From the NCBI GenBank assembly GCA_035270785.1, contig DATESN010000101.1, positions 16,030-80,029 of the forward strand: 64,000 nt of DNA. Reading direction: 5' to 3'. The DNA is from DATESN01 sp035270785. GTDB taxonomy: Bacteria > Bacillota > Clostridia > Lachnospirales > Lachnospiraceae. Of the stretch, positions 8,704 to 18,138 are shown one piece after another. The translations under genes and the position numbers were made by a program. Within the stretch, counting starts at the first letter, position 1. Each line of letters starts with the position of its first letter. A model generated the notes under the pieces. The model was not told where the DNA came from and made no database searches. It saw nothing but the letters and a program-made list of their open reading frames with translations.

Positions 8704-8782
8704 AAAAAAATCAATGCTTCTTTTATCACTATTTTAATAGCGAATTCTTCTCTTTTTTATCAATTCGCCACTTCTAAGCATT
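8704..8782 (-). terminator. Possible long-stem terminator after rqcH
   Basis: The outer arms AATGCTT (8713-8719) and AAGCATT (8776-8782) enclose a second hairpin (GCGAATT/AATTCGC). On the minus strand the structure ends in GATTTTTTT. The long loop makes this less certain than the other terminators. It may equally be part of the yicC leader. Confidence 0.4.
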
Positions 8783-8804
8783 ATACTTCATACCTATAAT
8801 CACG

Positions 8805-10544
8805 TCAAGATTTCACTTCATTTATTCCAACAATATCAGAATCTATCACAAGAGAATAATTTGTGTAATATACAACAAATCCAGGTTTTCCTCCACTTGG
8901 TTTCTTTACATTTTTCTTCTGTGTATAATCAATTTCAACTTTTTCCTGCCCTTTCGCCTTTGAGTAATGAGCCGCCAATCTACCGGCCTCTTCAAAGGTT
9001 TTATTTGGTACTTCTTTTCCATTCGATTTAATAATCACATGGGAACCTGGTATTCCTTTTGTATGTAACCACCAATCATTTCCTACGGCAAATTTAAAAG
9101 TAAGATCATCATTTTGAAAATTATTTTTTCCGATGTAAATATCGAATCCTTCACTACTTATATAGTGGAATGGTTTACTGGTGATTCTTTCTCTCTTCGT
9201 TCCACCTTTTCTACGAATGTATCCGCTTTCTATTAATTCTTCTTTTATTTGCACCAAATCCTCTTCTTTTAATGCAATATCTAATGCAGTACTAATGGAC
9301 TCTAAATGATCAATCTCCTCTTTTACTTCTTTTGTTAAGGTTGAAAGTGCTTCAAAAGTTCTTTTTAATTTACCATATTTATCAAAATACTTTTTTGCAT
9401 TTTCACCAGGTGTGAGCAGTGGATCCAAAGGAATGGTAATCATTTCATCCGTATAATAGTTTAATGCTTCCATTTTTTTTGCCCCATCTGTCACATTATA
9501 TCCATACGTATTGATTAGTTCACCATACACCTTATAAATATCTTTTTTTTCCGTATCTTGCATCTGTTTCATTTGTAGATTATATTTTTTTATGTTTCTT
9601 TCCAATGCTGTTTGTACAATTCTTCTGATGTCCACCGAACGTTGTCTTATTCTAGTAATGGCATTTTTTTCGGCATAATATGACACTAAAAGCTGGGAAA
9701 TAGAATCATATTCCTTCGTTTGTTTGTTTGCATAGATCATAAGTGGAAATGTTCCAAATTCAATGGGTTCTCCCTTGTCATATATAATATGGGGGGTAAA
9801 CTTTCCAATCTTCACTTTTTCCATAATCTGTTGAAATCCTTGGAAAAGGTTGGTCTTTTCTAGTTCTATTAATGTATTAGCAAGCTGATCCTCATTCACT
9901 TTACCAAGATAACACATTTCTTTTGCAATGATTGGGGATATACCCGTAAAAGATGTGTAAATTGCTTTAAAGCTCGGTAACTCTTTTTTATAGACAGCTT
10001 CTCTAAATTCTCTCTCGGTTACTTCCAATGGATTCTTCTTATCTGTTGTCTCAGGAATAAAATAACTTCTTCCTGGTAACACCTCACGAACGGAACTTAC
10101 CATTCCCGAAATATGTTTAATACTATCTATCACAATCTTTTCACTATTACAAAAGATAATATTCGAGTGTTTTCCCATTATTTCTACTACAAGAACCTTT
10201 TTGCAAAGATCTCCCAACTCATCTAAGTGTTCTAACTCAATATGAATAATTCTCTCTAAACTAGGTTGGAAAACGTTGGTTATCCTTGCATTTTGAACAT
10301 GTTTCCTAAGTAACATGCAAAAATTAGGTGCTGTCATGGGACTAAGCTTATTGGTATCTGTCAAATAAATAAGTGGTAATGTTGCATCCGCTGAAATCAT
10401 TAAACGATATTGTGAACCATTGTTTTTAATGGTTAACATAAGTTCATCTTTCTCCGGCTGAGCTATTTTTGATATTTTACCTCCTAATATAGTTCCTTCT
10501 AATTCTTTTACTATATTTGCAATCGCAATTCCATCAAATGCCAT
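8805..10544 (-). CDS. rqcH: Ribosome quality control protein RqcH (NFACT family)
   Basis: A 579-residue NFACT protein, formerly called fibronectin-binding FbpA. The N-terminal NFACT-N domain is 'MAFDGIAIANIVKEL', a coiled coil lies around residues 290-430, and the C-terminal NFACT-R domain is 'NDWWLHTKGIPGSHVII'. RqcH binds obstructed 50S subunits and directs alanine tailing of stalled nascent chains. It stands alone between glgA and yicC. The length is normal for the family. Confidence 0.93.
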   Translation of the reverse strand: MAFDGIAIANIVKELEGTILGGKISKIAQPEKDELMLTIKNNGSQYRLMISADATLPLIYLTDTNKLSPMTAPNFCMLLRKHVQNARITNVFQPSLERIIHIELEHLDELGDLCKKVLVVEIMGKHSNIIFCNSEKIVIDSIKHISGMVSSVREVLPGRSYFIPETTDKKNPLEVTEREFREAVYKKELPSFKAIYTSFTGISPIIAKEMCYLGKVNEDQLANTLIELEKTNLFQGFQQIMEKVKIGKFTPHIIYDKGEPIEFGTFPLMIYANKQTKEYDSISQLLVSYYAEKNAITRIRQRSVDIRRIVQTALERNIKKYNLQMKQMQDTEKKDIYKVYGELINTYGYNVTDGAKKMEALNYYTDEMITIPLDPLLTPGENAKKYFDKYGKLKRTFEALSTLTKEVKEEIDHLESISTALDIALKEEDLVQIKEELIESGYIRRKGGTKRERITSKPFHYISSEGFDIYIGKNNFQNDDLTFKFAVGNDWWLHTKGIPGSHVIIKSNGKEVPNKTFEEAGRLAAHYSKAKGQEKVEIDYTQKKNVKKPSGGKPGFVVYYTNYSLVIDSDIVGINEVKS

Positions 10545-10576
10545 GATTTATTTTATCCTCTCTTTGTTCTATCTTA

Positions 10577-10614
10577 TAATATAAAAGGAAAGTCACTGAT
10601 AGGCGACTTCCCTT
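10577..10614 (-). terminator. Intrinsic terminator after glgA
   Basis: A 10-bp stem with one G-U pair (arms 10585-10594 and 10605-10614, 10-base loop) is followed on the minus strand by TTTTATATTAT. Confidence 0.8.
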
Positions 10615-10640
10615 CCCATTACTCCTCCTGGTTGTAAACA

Positions 10641-12086
10641 CTACCCAATGAGCCAATCATACATTTCTTGATACTTCGATGCGGATACTTTCCATGAAAA
10701 GTCTGCAGCCATGGCTCTATCGATAATTTTATTCCATTCTCTTTTCTTATCATAAAAGATATGTTCTGCATATCGAATTGTCTTTAACATTTCATGTGCA
10801 TTATAATTAATAAAACTAAATCCTGTTCCAACATTTTCATATTCATTATATGGTATAACCGTATCTTTCAATCCGCCTGTTTCGCGAACAATAGGCACCG
10901 TTCCGTAGCGAAGTGACATTAATTGACTTAATCCACAGGGTTCAAATAAGGATGGCATCAATAGGGCATCGCAAGCAGCGTACATCTTATGAGATAATCC
11001 TTCCGAGTAATATATATTTGCCGAAACCTTTTGATCGTATTTCCAATCAAAATGTCGAAACATATTTTCGTACTTCTCATCCCCAGTTCCTAAAATTACA
11101 ATCTGAATATTATCTTGGCATAATTCATCCATAATATACGAGACTAAATCAAGTCCCTTTTGATCTGTTAGGCGAGAAACAATACCTATCACAAACTTTT
11201 TATCATCTAGCTGCAAACCAAGTTCCTTTTGCATTACTCGCTTATTTTTAATTTTTTCCTTCCGAAAGTTAATAGCGTTGTAAGGGTAATCAATTTCTTT
11301 ATCTGTAAATGGATTATAAACATCATAATCAATTCCATTTACAATGCCTCTTAAGTCAAGGTCTCTAGCAATCATAAGTCCTTCCAATGATTCCCCATAA
11401 AATGATGTTTTAATCTCTTCCGCATAGGTTTTACTAACTGTCGTGATGGTATCTGCAAAAACTAAACCACCTTTCAAAAGATTTGCATCCTTATATGACT
11501 CTAATTTATCCGGCGTGAAATAATAGTCTGGTAATCCACTTAATTCCTGAATCGATTTCACATCCCATTTTCCCTGAAACTTCAAGTTATGAATGGTCAT
11601 TACCGTTTTTACTTTATTCAAAAATTCATTACTTTGAAAGCGTTCTTTTAAATAAACTGGAATTAATCCTGTTTGCCAATCATGACAATGAATAATATCT
11701 GGCTGAAATCCGATGATTGGTAAAGAAGATAAAACTGCTTTTGAAAAATATATAAACTTTTCTATATCTTCGAATTCATTTGCACTGTATGGTTTTACCC
11801 CTTTAAAAAAGTACTCATTATCTATAAAATAATAGGTTACTTCATCCACAATTGCTTCAAATATACCAACGTATTCATTTTTCCAATGAAAATCCATATA
11901 AAAGTGGGTTTTATATACCATACATTCTATTAAACTTTCATTGATACATGCATACTTTGGCAGGATAACTCTTACATCAAAATATTTTTTATCAATATAT
12001 TTAGGTAATGATCCAACAACATCTGCTAAACCACCCGTCTTTACAAAAGGTACCCCTTCAGAAGCAACATATAATATATTTTTCAT
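10641..12086 (-). CDS. glgA: Glycogen synthase (ADP-glucose)
   Basis: A GT5-family starch/glycogen synthase of 481 residues. The N-terminus 'VASEGVPFVKTGGLADVVG' carries the conserved K-x-G-G-L motif for ADP-glucose. The C-terminal Rossmann half has 'SRLTDQKGLDL' and 'PSLFEPCGLSQL'. The ATG at 12086 has GGAGG seven bases upstream, so the 12 extra codons to 12122 are not used. It extends alpha-1,4-glucan from ADP-glucose. No other glycogen gene is nearby, so it is a stand-alone unit with its own terminator. Confidence 0.96.
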   Translation of the reverse strand: MKNILYVASEGVPFVKTGGLADVVGSLPKYIDKKYFDVRVILPKYACINESLIECMVYKTHFYMDFHWKNEYVGIFEAIVDEVTYYFIDNEYFFKGVKPYSANEFEDIEKFIYFSKAVLSSLPIIGFQPDIIHCHDWQTGLIPVYLKERFQSNEFLNKVKTVMTIHNLKFQGKWDVKSIQELSGLPDYYFTPDKLESYKDANLLKGGLVFADTITTVSKTYAEEIKTSFYGESLEGLMIARDLDLRGIVNGIDYDVYNPFTDKEIDYPYNAINFRKEKIKNKRVMQKELGLQLDDKKFVIGIVSRLTDQKGLDLVSYIMDELCQDNIQIVILGTGDEKYENMFRHFDWKYDQKVSANIYYSEGLSHKMYAACDALLMPSLFEPCGLSQLMSLRYGTVPIVRETGGLKDTVIPYNEYENVGTGFSFINYNAHEMLKTIRYAEHIFYDKKREWNKIIDRAMAADFSWKVSASKYQEMYDWLIG

Positions 12087-12152
12087 GGTTTGTCCTCCAT
12101 TTATTATATTTACATATAACATTATACATCATTTCCTTGTTTATTAATAGTA

Positions 12153-12674
12153 TTAATTTCTGTATAGAAGTCGAATCTTATCCGCAATTAGTGCAATAAA
12201 CTCGGAGTTTGTTGGTTTTCCTTTTCCCGTGTTTATGGTATATCCAAATAGTGCATCTAGTGTTTCCATTTTTCCCCTGCTCCACGCCACTTCTATTGCG
12301 TGTCGGATTGCTCTTTCCACCCTACTTGGAGTAGTTTGAAACCTTTTTGCAATGGTTGGATACAATACTTTAGTAATAGAGTTTAGCATATCTATATTCT
12401 CCACTGACATCATAATTGCTTCTCTTAAATATTGATATCCTTTAATATGTGCCGGAACTCCAATTTCATGAATCATATCAGTCACATCTTTTTCTAAATC
12501 ATGCTCTTTTTTCACCAATGCTTTTGGCTGTTCATACAGCTCCTTTTGACGATCTGTTTCTTTTGACGGTACTGTAATCATTATTTGAAATTCTTTATCT
12601 TTGCTCAATAAATCTGCTAGTATTTTAAACATTCTTTCGTTATCTTCTTTTGTTATGACATTTAGTTGTTCCAT
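12153..12674 (-). CDS. spo0A: Receiver-deleted Spo0A (DNA-binding domain intact)
   Basis: Residues 62-173 are a complete Spo0A C-terminal DNA-binding domain ('HEIGVPAHIKGYQYLREAI', recognition helix 'SRVERAIRHAIEVAWSRG', 'GKPTNSEFIA'). Residues 1-32 align with the start of the receiver (strand 1 and helix 1), including an acidic pair at 10-11. After residue about 38 the receiver is missing. The phospho-acceptor Asp (near 55), Thr (84) and Lys (105) regions are absent, replaced by about 25 charged residues. Spo0A is normally about 260-275 residues. GGAGG lies six bases before the ATG, and only 122 bases separate it from spoIVB, too little for a receiver. It is in the canonical locus. In Bacillus, in-frame receiver deletions (sad67) are constitutively active, so phosphorylation-independent activity is my inference. 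Confidence 0.93.
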   Translation of the reverse strand: MEQLNVITKEDNERMFKILADLLSKDKEFQIMITVPSKETDRQKELYEQPKALVKKEHDLEKDVTDMIHEIGVPAHIKGYQYLREAIMMSVENIDMLNSITKVLYPTIAKRFQTTPSRVERAIRHAIEVAWSRGKMETLDALFGYTINTGKGKPTNSEFIALIADKIRLLYRN

Positions 12675-12759
12675 AAAAATCCTCCATTCTTTTGATTATA
12701 GCAACATTTGGTAGAAACTATTATTGCTTTCTATATTCTACCAATTGTCGCTGAATTTC

Positions 12760-12788
12760 ATTATAATAGAGTATCGTTTTATGGCACA
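12760..12788 (-). promoter_or_regulatory. Candidate spo0A promoter
   Basis: Minus-strand TTGTGC and TATAAT (12760-12765) are 18 bases apart, overlapping the spoIVB stop. A 0A-box-like TTGTCGCT lies at 12745-12752 in the leader. The -35 is weak; a sigma-H promoter cannot be excluded. Confidence 0.35.
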
Positions 12789-12796
12789 ACACTTAC

Positions 12797-14083
12797 TCAT
12801 CGCATCAAAATCATATTTTCGATGAAAGTCCCATATCCTCTTGTTGCATCTTTTACCAAAACATGCGTCACTGCACCTATTAATTTATCATTCTGAATGA
12901 TAGGACTACCGCTCATTCCTTGTACAATTCCACCTGTTATAGCAAGTAAACTTTCATCCGTAACCTTAAGCGTAATACCACGATTTTTGTTGTCGTTATC
13001 AAAGTTAATTTCAGTTATTTCAACATCATAAAGTTTTGGTGTCTCATCTATACAAGCAAGTATTTTTGCTGGTCCAATTTCTATTTCTTGTTTTAGTCCG
13101 ATACTCATGGGTTCCATCACTACACTCTCTAATAATGATGCACTACATTTTCCAAAAATACCTTGATTCTCATTTACTTCTATATTGCCAATAATATTAT
13201 CCTGGGTATATCGTATAATACCTGTTAATTCACCTGGGCTACCATTTTTTCCTTTTGTAATAGAAATAATCTCTGTGTTATATAGATTTCCCATTTCTAG
13301 TTTCATTAATTGTGATGTATCTGTATCATTAATGCCATGTCCCAAAGCCCCAAAGGAATAATCTTCACTAATAAATGTCATCGTTCCGACTCCTTGGGCA
13401 CTATCTCTAATCCAGATACCCACTTTATACTCGTTAGATTGATTTAATATAGGCTGAATTCGAATATCAAATATCTCTTCCTTTCGATTTACCGTAAGTA
13501 TCACTTGCTCCCCATTGCAACTTCCAATCTTATCCATAAAATCTGTTTTGCTTGTGACTTCTTCATAATTTATTTTTGTAATATAGTCTCCTTCTAATAA
13601 AAGATTATCAGAGGGGGAATATTCCATTCCATCCATTCCCAGAAATGTTCCAACATCAATTACTAAAATTCCTGCTGTCTTCACATAGATTCCAATTGGA
13701 AACCCAGCAGGAATAACCTTGAAATCTTTAATTACTTCAATTTCAACACTTTTAAAAGGAATAATTCCAAAAAGTTTAAAATTGATTTTATAATTATTTT
13801 CTTCTTTGGCAAAAAAAGTGACTGAATTTTCAAGATTTATATATAAAGATTCCACATTCTCTGATTTTGCATTTCCACTTGTTTCCACCATTTCAGGGTA
13901 TGCCACTCCACTTAAAGGAACCTTTAAGTCTATATCTTGCAAAACACCTGCCTTTATCTTTATGGTATCAGGAGTTTTTCTCCAAACATCTAAGTACATT
14001 ACAAATCCTATGGTTGCGATACTAATTCCTAATAAAACAACTAAAATACTACGGTAGATTTTCCATCGTTTCATTTTATTCAT
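12797..14083 (-). CDS. spoIVB: SpoIVB peptidase (stage IV sporulation protein B)
   Basis: A 428-residue S55-family serine protease. It has an N-terminal membrane anchor (about residues 10-32), a PDZ domain around residues 125-215, and the chymotrypsin-like domain with catalytic His in 'ALGHGIND' and Ser in 'GMSGSPI'. Made in the forespore, it enters the intermembrane space and triggers processing of pro-sigma-K. GGAG lies eight bases before the ATG. It is adjacent to spo0A as in almost all endospore formers. All visible catalytic motifs are intact, which makes the altered Spo0A next door more striking. Confidence 0.95.
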   Translation of the reverse strand: MNKMKRWKIYRSILVVLLGISIATIGFVMYLDVWRKTPDTIKIKAGVLQDIDLKVPLSGVAYPEMVETSGNAKSENVESLYINLENSVTFFAKEENNYKINFKLFGIIPFKSVEIEVIKDFKVIPAGFPIGIYVKTAGILVIDVGTFLGMDGMEYSPSDNLLLEGDYITKINYEEVTSKTDFMDKIGSCNGEQVILTVNRKEEIFDIRIQPILNQSNEYKVGIWIRDSAQGVGTMTFISEDYSFGALGHGINDTDTSQLMKLEMGNLYNTEIISITKGKNGSPGELTGIIRYTQDNIIGNIEVNENQGIFGKCSASLLESVVMEPMSIGLKQEIEIGPAKILACIDETPKLYDVEITEINFDNDNKNRGITLKVTDESLLAITGGIVQGMSGSPIIQNDKLIGAVTHVLVKDATRGYGTFIENMILMR

Positions 14084-14131
14084 TCTTTATTCTCCAATCT
14101 ACCAATTAAGGTTCATCATTTAATATATTTC

Positions 14132-14165
14132 AAAAAAAGAAAGACACCGTAATGATGTCCTTCTT
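14132..14165 (-). terminator. Intrinsic terminator after recN
   Basis: A 10-bp stem with one G-U pair (arms 14137-14146 and 14156-14165) is followed on the minus strand by T7. It separates the argR-recN unit from spoIVB, which must therefore have its own promoter. Confidence 0.88.
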
Positions 14166-14193
14166 AGTATGTGATGTTTTTCAAAAAATACCT

Positions 14194-15882
14194 TTATGAT
14201 TGTTTCGATTTAATTGCCAAATCTTTCATTTCTTTTGCATTACTTCTTACGATATCTGTAACAGTATCACTTCCTAGCAATCTTGAAAGTTCCTCAATGA
14301 TAACTTCTTCCTTAATCTCAGAAATCGAAGTTGTAGTCACTTTGTTTTTCGTGTTTTTTTCTATTATAAAATGACTATCTGCCATTGCTGCGATTTGCGG
14401 CAAATGAGTAATACAAATGATTTGATGACTTTTCCCTAATAATCCAAGTTTTTGGGATACTTGCCATGCAGTTCTTCCACTAATTCCTGCATCTATTTCA
14501 TCAAATATTAATGTCTTATGAAACTCTGCCTCTGCAAGTATTGTTTTCAAAGCCAGCATGATTCTAGAAAGTTCACCACCACTTGCAACGTGGCTTAAGG
14601 GTTTTACAGGTTCGCCGGGATTTGTTGAGATCATAAACTCTACATCATCAAATCCAATACTAGAATATTTATTTGTATTTTTAGTAACAATAATTTCAAA
14701 GGATACATCAATAAAGCTTAGTTCCAATAAGGAATCTCTTAATTGCCTCTGTAAGATTACTGCAGTTTTACTTCTAATTGCTGATGCGACTTCACAGGAA
14801 TTAGATAATTGTTCTTCTAACAACGTTACCTTTTTTTCCAATGTTTCTTTATAATTTTCATAATCAAGTAATTGTTCCAACCTTTTAGTTTGTAGTTCTT
14901 GATAGCAAAGGATCTCTTTAATGGTGTTTCCATATTTAGATTTCATATGGTTAATGGTATTAAGCCGTTCTTCTGTTGTGTAAAAATCACTTTCATCAAA
15001 TTCTAGCTCCAACATATATTCTGCCAAGGAACGATTAAAATCATTCAACAAATCTTCAATTGTAGTGAGTTCTTCTACAAAACGTGACGTGCTCTCATCC
15101 ATTAACGAAATACTTCTAATCTCTTTAAGGGCCCTACCTGTTGTATTCCCTGCTCCCTCCCCCGTTTCATTTCCAGTTAGCCTGTAAACAATGGATATCC
15201 CTTCCATAATCTTCTTGCCGTTCACCATACGTTTATACATTGTTTCCAACGTAGTATCTTCATTTTCTTTTAAATTCGCATTTTCAATTTCCGTACATTC
15301 GAATGTACGTAAAGAAATCTCGCGATTGCGTTCTGTTTCATCCCATTGAGAATCCTCTAATTCTTGTACAGCTTCTCTATAATGTTGATATTGTTCCTTG
15401 ATTTTATCTTTTATATTTGTTAGTTCTTGACCTGCATACTGATCTAAAACTTCTAAATGTTTCTTTTTGTTTAACAGTGTTTGATTATCATGTTGTCCAT
15501 GAATATCAATTAAGATTTCCGATAAATCTTTTAACTGTTTTGCACTTACCAATTCTCCACACACCTTACAGACACTTCGTGTAGATGAAATTCTTCTTTG
15601 TAAAATCAATGTCCCATCTTCTTCCATGGGTATTTCCATTACACGAATCGCTTCTGTTTGATCTTTCCTAAGCCCTGAAAAAACCAATTCAATAAGGGCA
15701 TAGTCAGCCCCCGTACGAATCATTTCTTTATCCGCTTTGGATCCTAGCGCAAGGTTAATTGATCCAATAATAATAGATTTACCAGCCCCAGTCTCCCCTG
15801 TAAGGATATTAAGTCCATTTTTAAAAACTACCTCCGACTCGTCAATAAGTGCTAAATTTTTAACGTGTAAACTTTCTAGCAT
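14194..15882 (-). CDS. recN: DNA repair protein RecN
   Basis: An SMC-like ATPase of 562 residues for double-strand break repair. Walker A is 'GETGAGKSIII' near the N-terminus; a long coiled coil fills the middle; the ABC signature 'SHVASGGELSRIMLALK' and Walker B 'TLIFDEIDAGISG' lie towards the C-terminus. The ATG at 15882 has AGGAG seven bases upstream; the longer frame to 15933 lacks such a site. It follows argR, the standard order. Confidence 0.96.
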   Translation of the reverse strand: MLESLHVKNLALIDESEVVFKNGLNILTGETGAGKSIIIGSINLALGSKADKEMIRTGADYALIELVFSGLRKDQTEAIRVMEIPMEEDGTLILQRRISSTRSVCKVCGELVSAKQLKDLSEILIDIHGQHDNQTLLNKKKHLEVLDQYAGQELTNIKDKIKEQYQHYREAVQELEDSQWDETERNREISLRTFECTEIENANLKENEDTTLETMYKRMVNGKKIMEGISIVYRLTGNETGEGAGNTTGRALKEIRSISLMDESTSRFVEELTTIEDLLNDFNRSLAEYMLELEFDESDFYTTEERLNTINHMKSKYGNTIKEILCYQELQTKRLEQLLDYENYKETLEKKVTLLEEQLSNSCEVASAIRSKTAVILQRQLRDSLLELSFIDVSFEIIVTKNTNKYSSIGFDDVEFMISTNPGEPVKPLSHVASGGELSRIMLALKTILAEAEFHKTLIFDEIDAGISGRTAWQVSQKLGLLGKSHQIICITHLPQIAAMADSHFIIEKNTKNKVTTTSISEIKEEVIIEELSRLLGSDTVTDIVRSNAKEMKDLAIKSKQS

Positions 15883-15957
15883 GTCTACTCTCCTTATGTA
15901 TCTCTCCAGATATCTTGCCCACACACGAACCATGGATACGAAACATTCTTATAACAT

Positions 15958-16410
15958 TTAACTACCTAATACTTCCTGTATTTTTTCCATACTACTAACG
16001 GTATCATTTGTTGTTCGTACGGCTATCATAATCGTATCATCACCTGCAATACTACCTACTATTTCCTTTAGTTTCATAGCATCAATTGCTGTAGCAACAG
16101 CCATTGCCATTCCAGCCACTGTTTTAATAACAAGAATATTTTGAGCCATATCCATGGAAACAAATCCGTCCTTTAATACGCGAATATATTTATCACTTAG
16201 ATGTTTGTCTTCGCTTTTTAAAGAAACATACTTTTGATGCCCATTACCTGCAGATACTTTTGAAAGCTTTAACTCCCTAATATCCCTAGAAACAGTTGCC
16301 TGGGTTACTTGGTATCCATCATTTTTCAATACTTCTGCTAGTTCCTCTTGTGTTTCAATCTCATTTTGTTGGATTAATTGAATTATCTTTTCCTGTCTGC
16401 TTTTCTTCAT
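15958..16410 (-). CDS. argR: Arginine repressor ArgR/AhrC
   Basis: About 150 residues. The N-terminal winged helix is 'IETQEELAEVLKNDGYQVTQ' followed by 'ATVSRDIREL'. The C-terminal hexamerisation and arginine-binding domain has 'GSIAGDDTIMIAVRT'. It controls arginine biosynthesis and catabolism. Two starts are possible: ATG at 16410, matching the family N-terminus, or an in-frame GTG at 16422 that overlaps the nadK end by 11 bases. Conserved between nadK and recN. Confidence 0.94.
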   Translation of the reverse strand: MKKSRQEKIIQLIQQNEIETQEELAEVLKNDGYQVTQATVSRDIRELKLSKVSAGNGHQKYVSLKSEDKHLSDKYIRVLKDGFVSMDMAQNILVIKTVAGMAMAVATAIDAMKLKEIVGSIAGDDTIMIAVRTTNDTVSSMEKIQEVLGS

Positions 16411-16411
16411 A

Positions 16412-17266
16412 CTAGGACTCACTCATCTTTTTGTGTAAGACTTCTAAAAAGCTTACTTTGTTTAATTTAATGATCTTTGTTTCTTTCTCTGATTTTGTAA
16501 TTTTTATCCTATCCCCTGTAGATAACTTTACACTATGATTACCGTCGAAATTGACTTCTACTTCCTGAATATTGCCTGCTTTTCCTTGCCCTATTTCAAT
16601 TTCCACAATATCCTCTGGAGAAAGAACGATGCTTCTGGTATTTAACGTATGGGGACAAATTGGTGTAATTACCATGAGCTTCGCTTTTGGTTCCACAATT
16701 GGTCCTCCCGCTGACATATTGTAGCCTGTTGAGCCCGTGGGGGTGGAAACAATAATACCATCTGCACTATATCCTTTTAAAAATTGTCCATTTACATAAA
16801 TATGAAAGTGAATAACTTGCAACGAACCATATCTAGACACCACAATATCATTTAGGGCATAGGTCTGGCTTGCACTTTTACCCAGTTGTCTAATATCACC
16901 TCGTAGCATCATTCTTGGTTCTATTTCAAATTCATCATTAACCAGATTTTCTAATGCATTTTCTAAATTCGAAATATCAACTTCGGCTAAATAACCTAAT
17001 GTTCCTAGATTAACACCCAAAAGTGGAACATCAAGTTCCAAAGTATCGCGTGCTGCTTGTAATAATGTTCCATCTCCACCAAGTACTAAAATACAATCCA
17101 CATCACTTGGTATCTTTTCCGGATTTGTATAGGAATCAATAACTTCCTGTTCCTTCTCATAAATGCTACATTTCTTGTTATGAGATTCTATAAACTGTTG
17201 GATTCGATTTGTAATTTCCATATTTTTATCTTTCGGATCATTGGTAATAATATAAAAATGCTTCAT
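16412..17266 (-). CDS. nadK: NAD kinase
   Basis: A 284-residue ATP/polyphosphate-NAD kinase that makes NADP in the cytoplasm. The 'LGGDGTLL' catalytic motif and the Gly-rich 'STPTGSTGYNMSAGGP' motif are both present. It sits between tlyA and argR and overlaps the alternative argR start. Normal length. Confidence 0.95.
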   Translation of the reverse strand: MKHFYIITNDPKDKNMEITNRIQQFIESHNKKCSIYEKEQEVIDSYTNPEKIPSDVDCILVLGGDGTLLQAARDTLELDVPLLGVNLGTLGYLAEVDISNLENALENLVNDEFEIEPRMMLRGDIRQLGKSASQTYALNDIVVSRYGSLQVIHFHIYVNGQFLKGYSADGIIVSTPTGSTGYNMSAGGPIVEPKAKLMVITPICPHTLNTRSIVLSPEDIVEIEIGQGKAGNIQEVEVNFDGNHSVKLSTGDRIKITKSEKETKIIKLNKVSFLEVLHKKMSES

Positions 17267-17295
17267 ATTTATAACTCCATTATTTATCCTACATT

Positions 17296-18105
17296 TTACA
17301 ACGTGCTATGTGCACGATCTACTATTGCATCAATAAGTTCATTTTCGTTACCATCCTCAATAGAATTCATGATACTCTTTTGAAGAAATACTAAGTATTC
17401 GATGTTTCCTTCTGGTCCTTTTATGGGAGAGTAATCAAGATTTAACACAAGAAACCCAACCTTTTTTGCAAAACAAATAATTTTTTCAATTACTTCCTTA
17501 TGTATTTCAGGTTCCCTGACAACGCCTTTTTTTCCAACTTTATCTCTGCCTGCTTCAAATTGAGGTTTAATAAGACATACCATTTTCCCATCTTCCCTTA
17601 ACAGATTTCTTGCTGGTTCCAAAATCTTTGTTAATGAAATAAACGAAACATCTACGGATGCAAAATCCAAGCAATCAGCAATATCCTTTGGAACCATATA
17701 ACGAAAGTTCGTTTTTTCCATGCAAACCACTCTCTCATCGTTTCTTAATTTCCATGCAAGTTGGCCATGCCCTACATCCACCGAATATACTTTTTTTGCT
17801 CCATTTTGCAACATACAATCGGTGAACCCACCAGTAGAGGCACCAATATCCATGCAGATAGACCCTTCTAAGTTTAGATGAAAGCTCTCCACTGCCTTTT
17901 CCAATTTCAAACCACCACGGCTTACATATTTTAAGGGATTCCCTTTCACTTCAATTTGAATCTTTTCTTCATGAAACATAGTCCCTGCTTTATCTTCCCT
18001 TTGTCCTAATACAAAAACATTACCGGACATGATAATTGCTTTTGCTTTTTCCCTTGATTCAGCAAATCCTTGTTTTACTAGAAGATTGTCTAAGCGCTCT
18101 TTCAT
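17296..18105 (-). CDS. tlyA: TlyA family rRNA 2'-O-methyltransferase
   Basis: An N-terminal S4 RNA-binding domain ('MKERLDNLLVKQGFAESR') is followed by an FtsJ-like methyltransferase fold ('DIGASTGGFTDCML', 'VDVSFISL'). TlyA methylates riboses in rRNA and is often misnamed hemolysin. GGAG six bases before the ATG at 18105 fixes the start; the extra four codons begin with TTG and contain the ribosome site. It lies between dxs and nadK. Confidence 0.93.
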   Translation of the reverse strand: MKERLDNLLVKQGFAESREKAKAIIMSGNVFVLGQREDKAGTMFHEEKIQIEVKGNPLKYVSRGGLKLEKAVESFHLNLEGSICMDIGASTGGFTDCMLQNGAKKVYSVDVGHGQLAWKLRNDERVVCMEKTNFRYMVPKDIADCLDFASVDVSFISLTKILEPARNLLREDGKMVCLIKPQFEAGRDKVGKKGVVREPEIHKEVIEKIICFAKKVGFLVLNLDYSPIKGPEGNIEYLVFLQKSIMNSIEDGNENELIDAIVDRAHSTL

Positions 18106-18138
18106 TATTTTCTCCAAAACTTAGTTTTATTTTTATAT

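Noticed and set aside
12708..12744. 9-bp inverted repeat TTGGTAGAA/TTCTACCAA as a spoIVB terminator
   Set aside because: No T run follows on the minus strand. It could be an operator, but nothing else supports that.
12153..12796. Spo0A as a frameshifted full-length gene
   Set aside because: The frame is continuous from a good ATG, and only 122 bases separate it from spoIVB. The missing receiver needs about 280 bases, which are not present in any frame.
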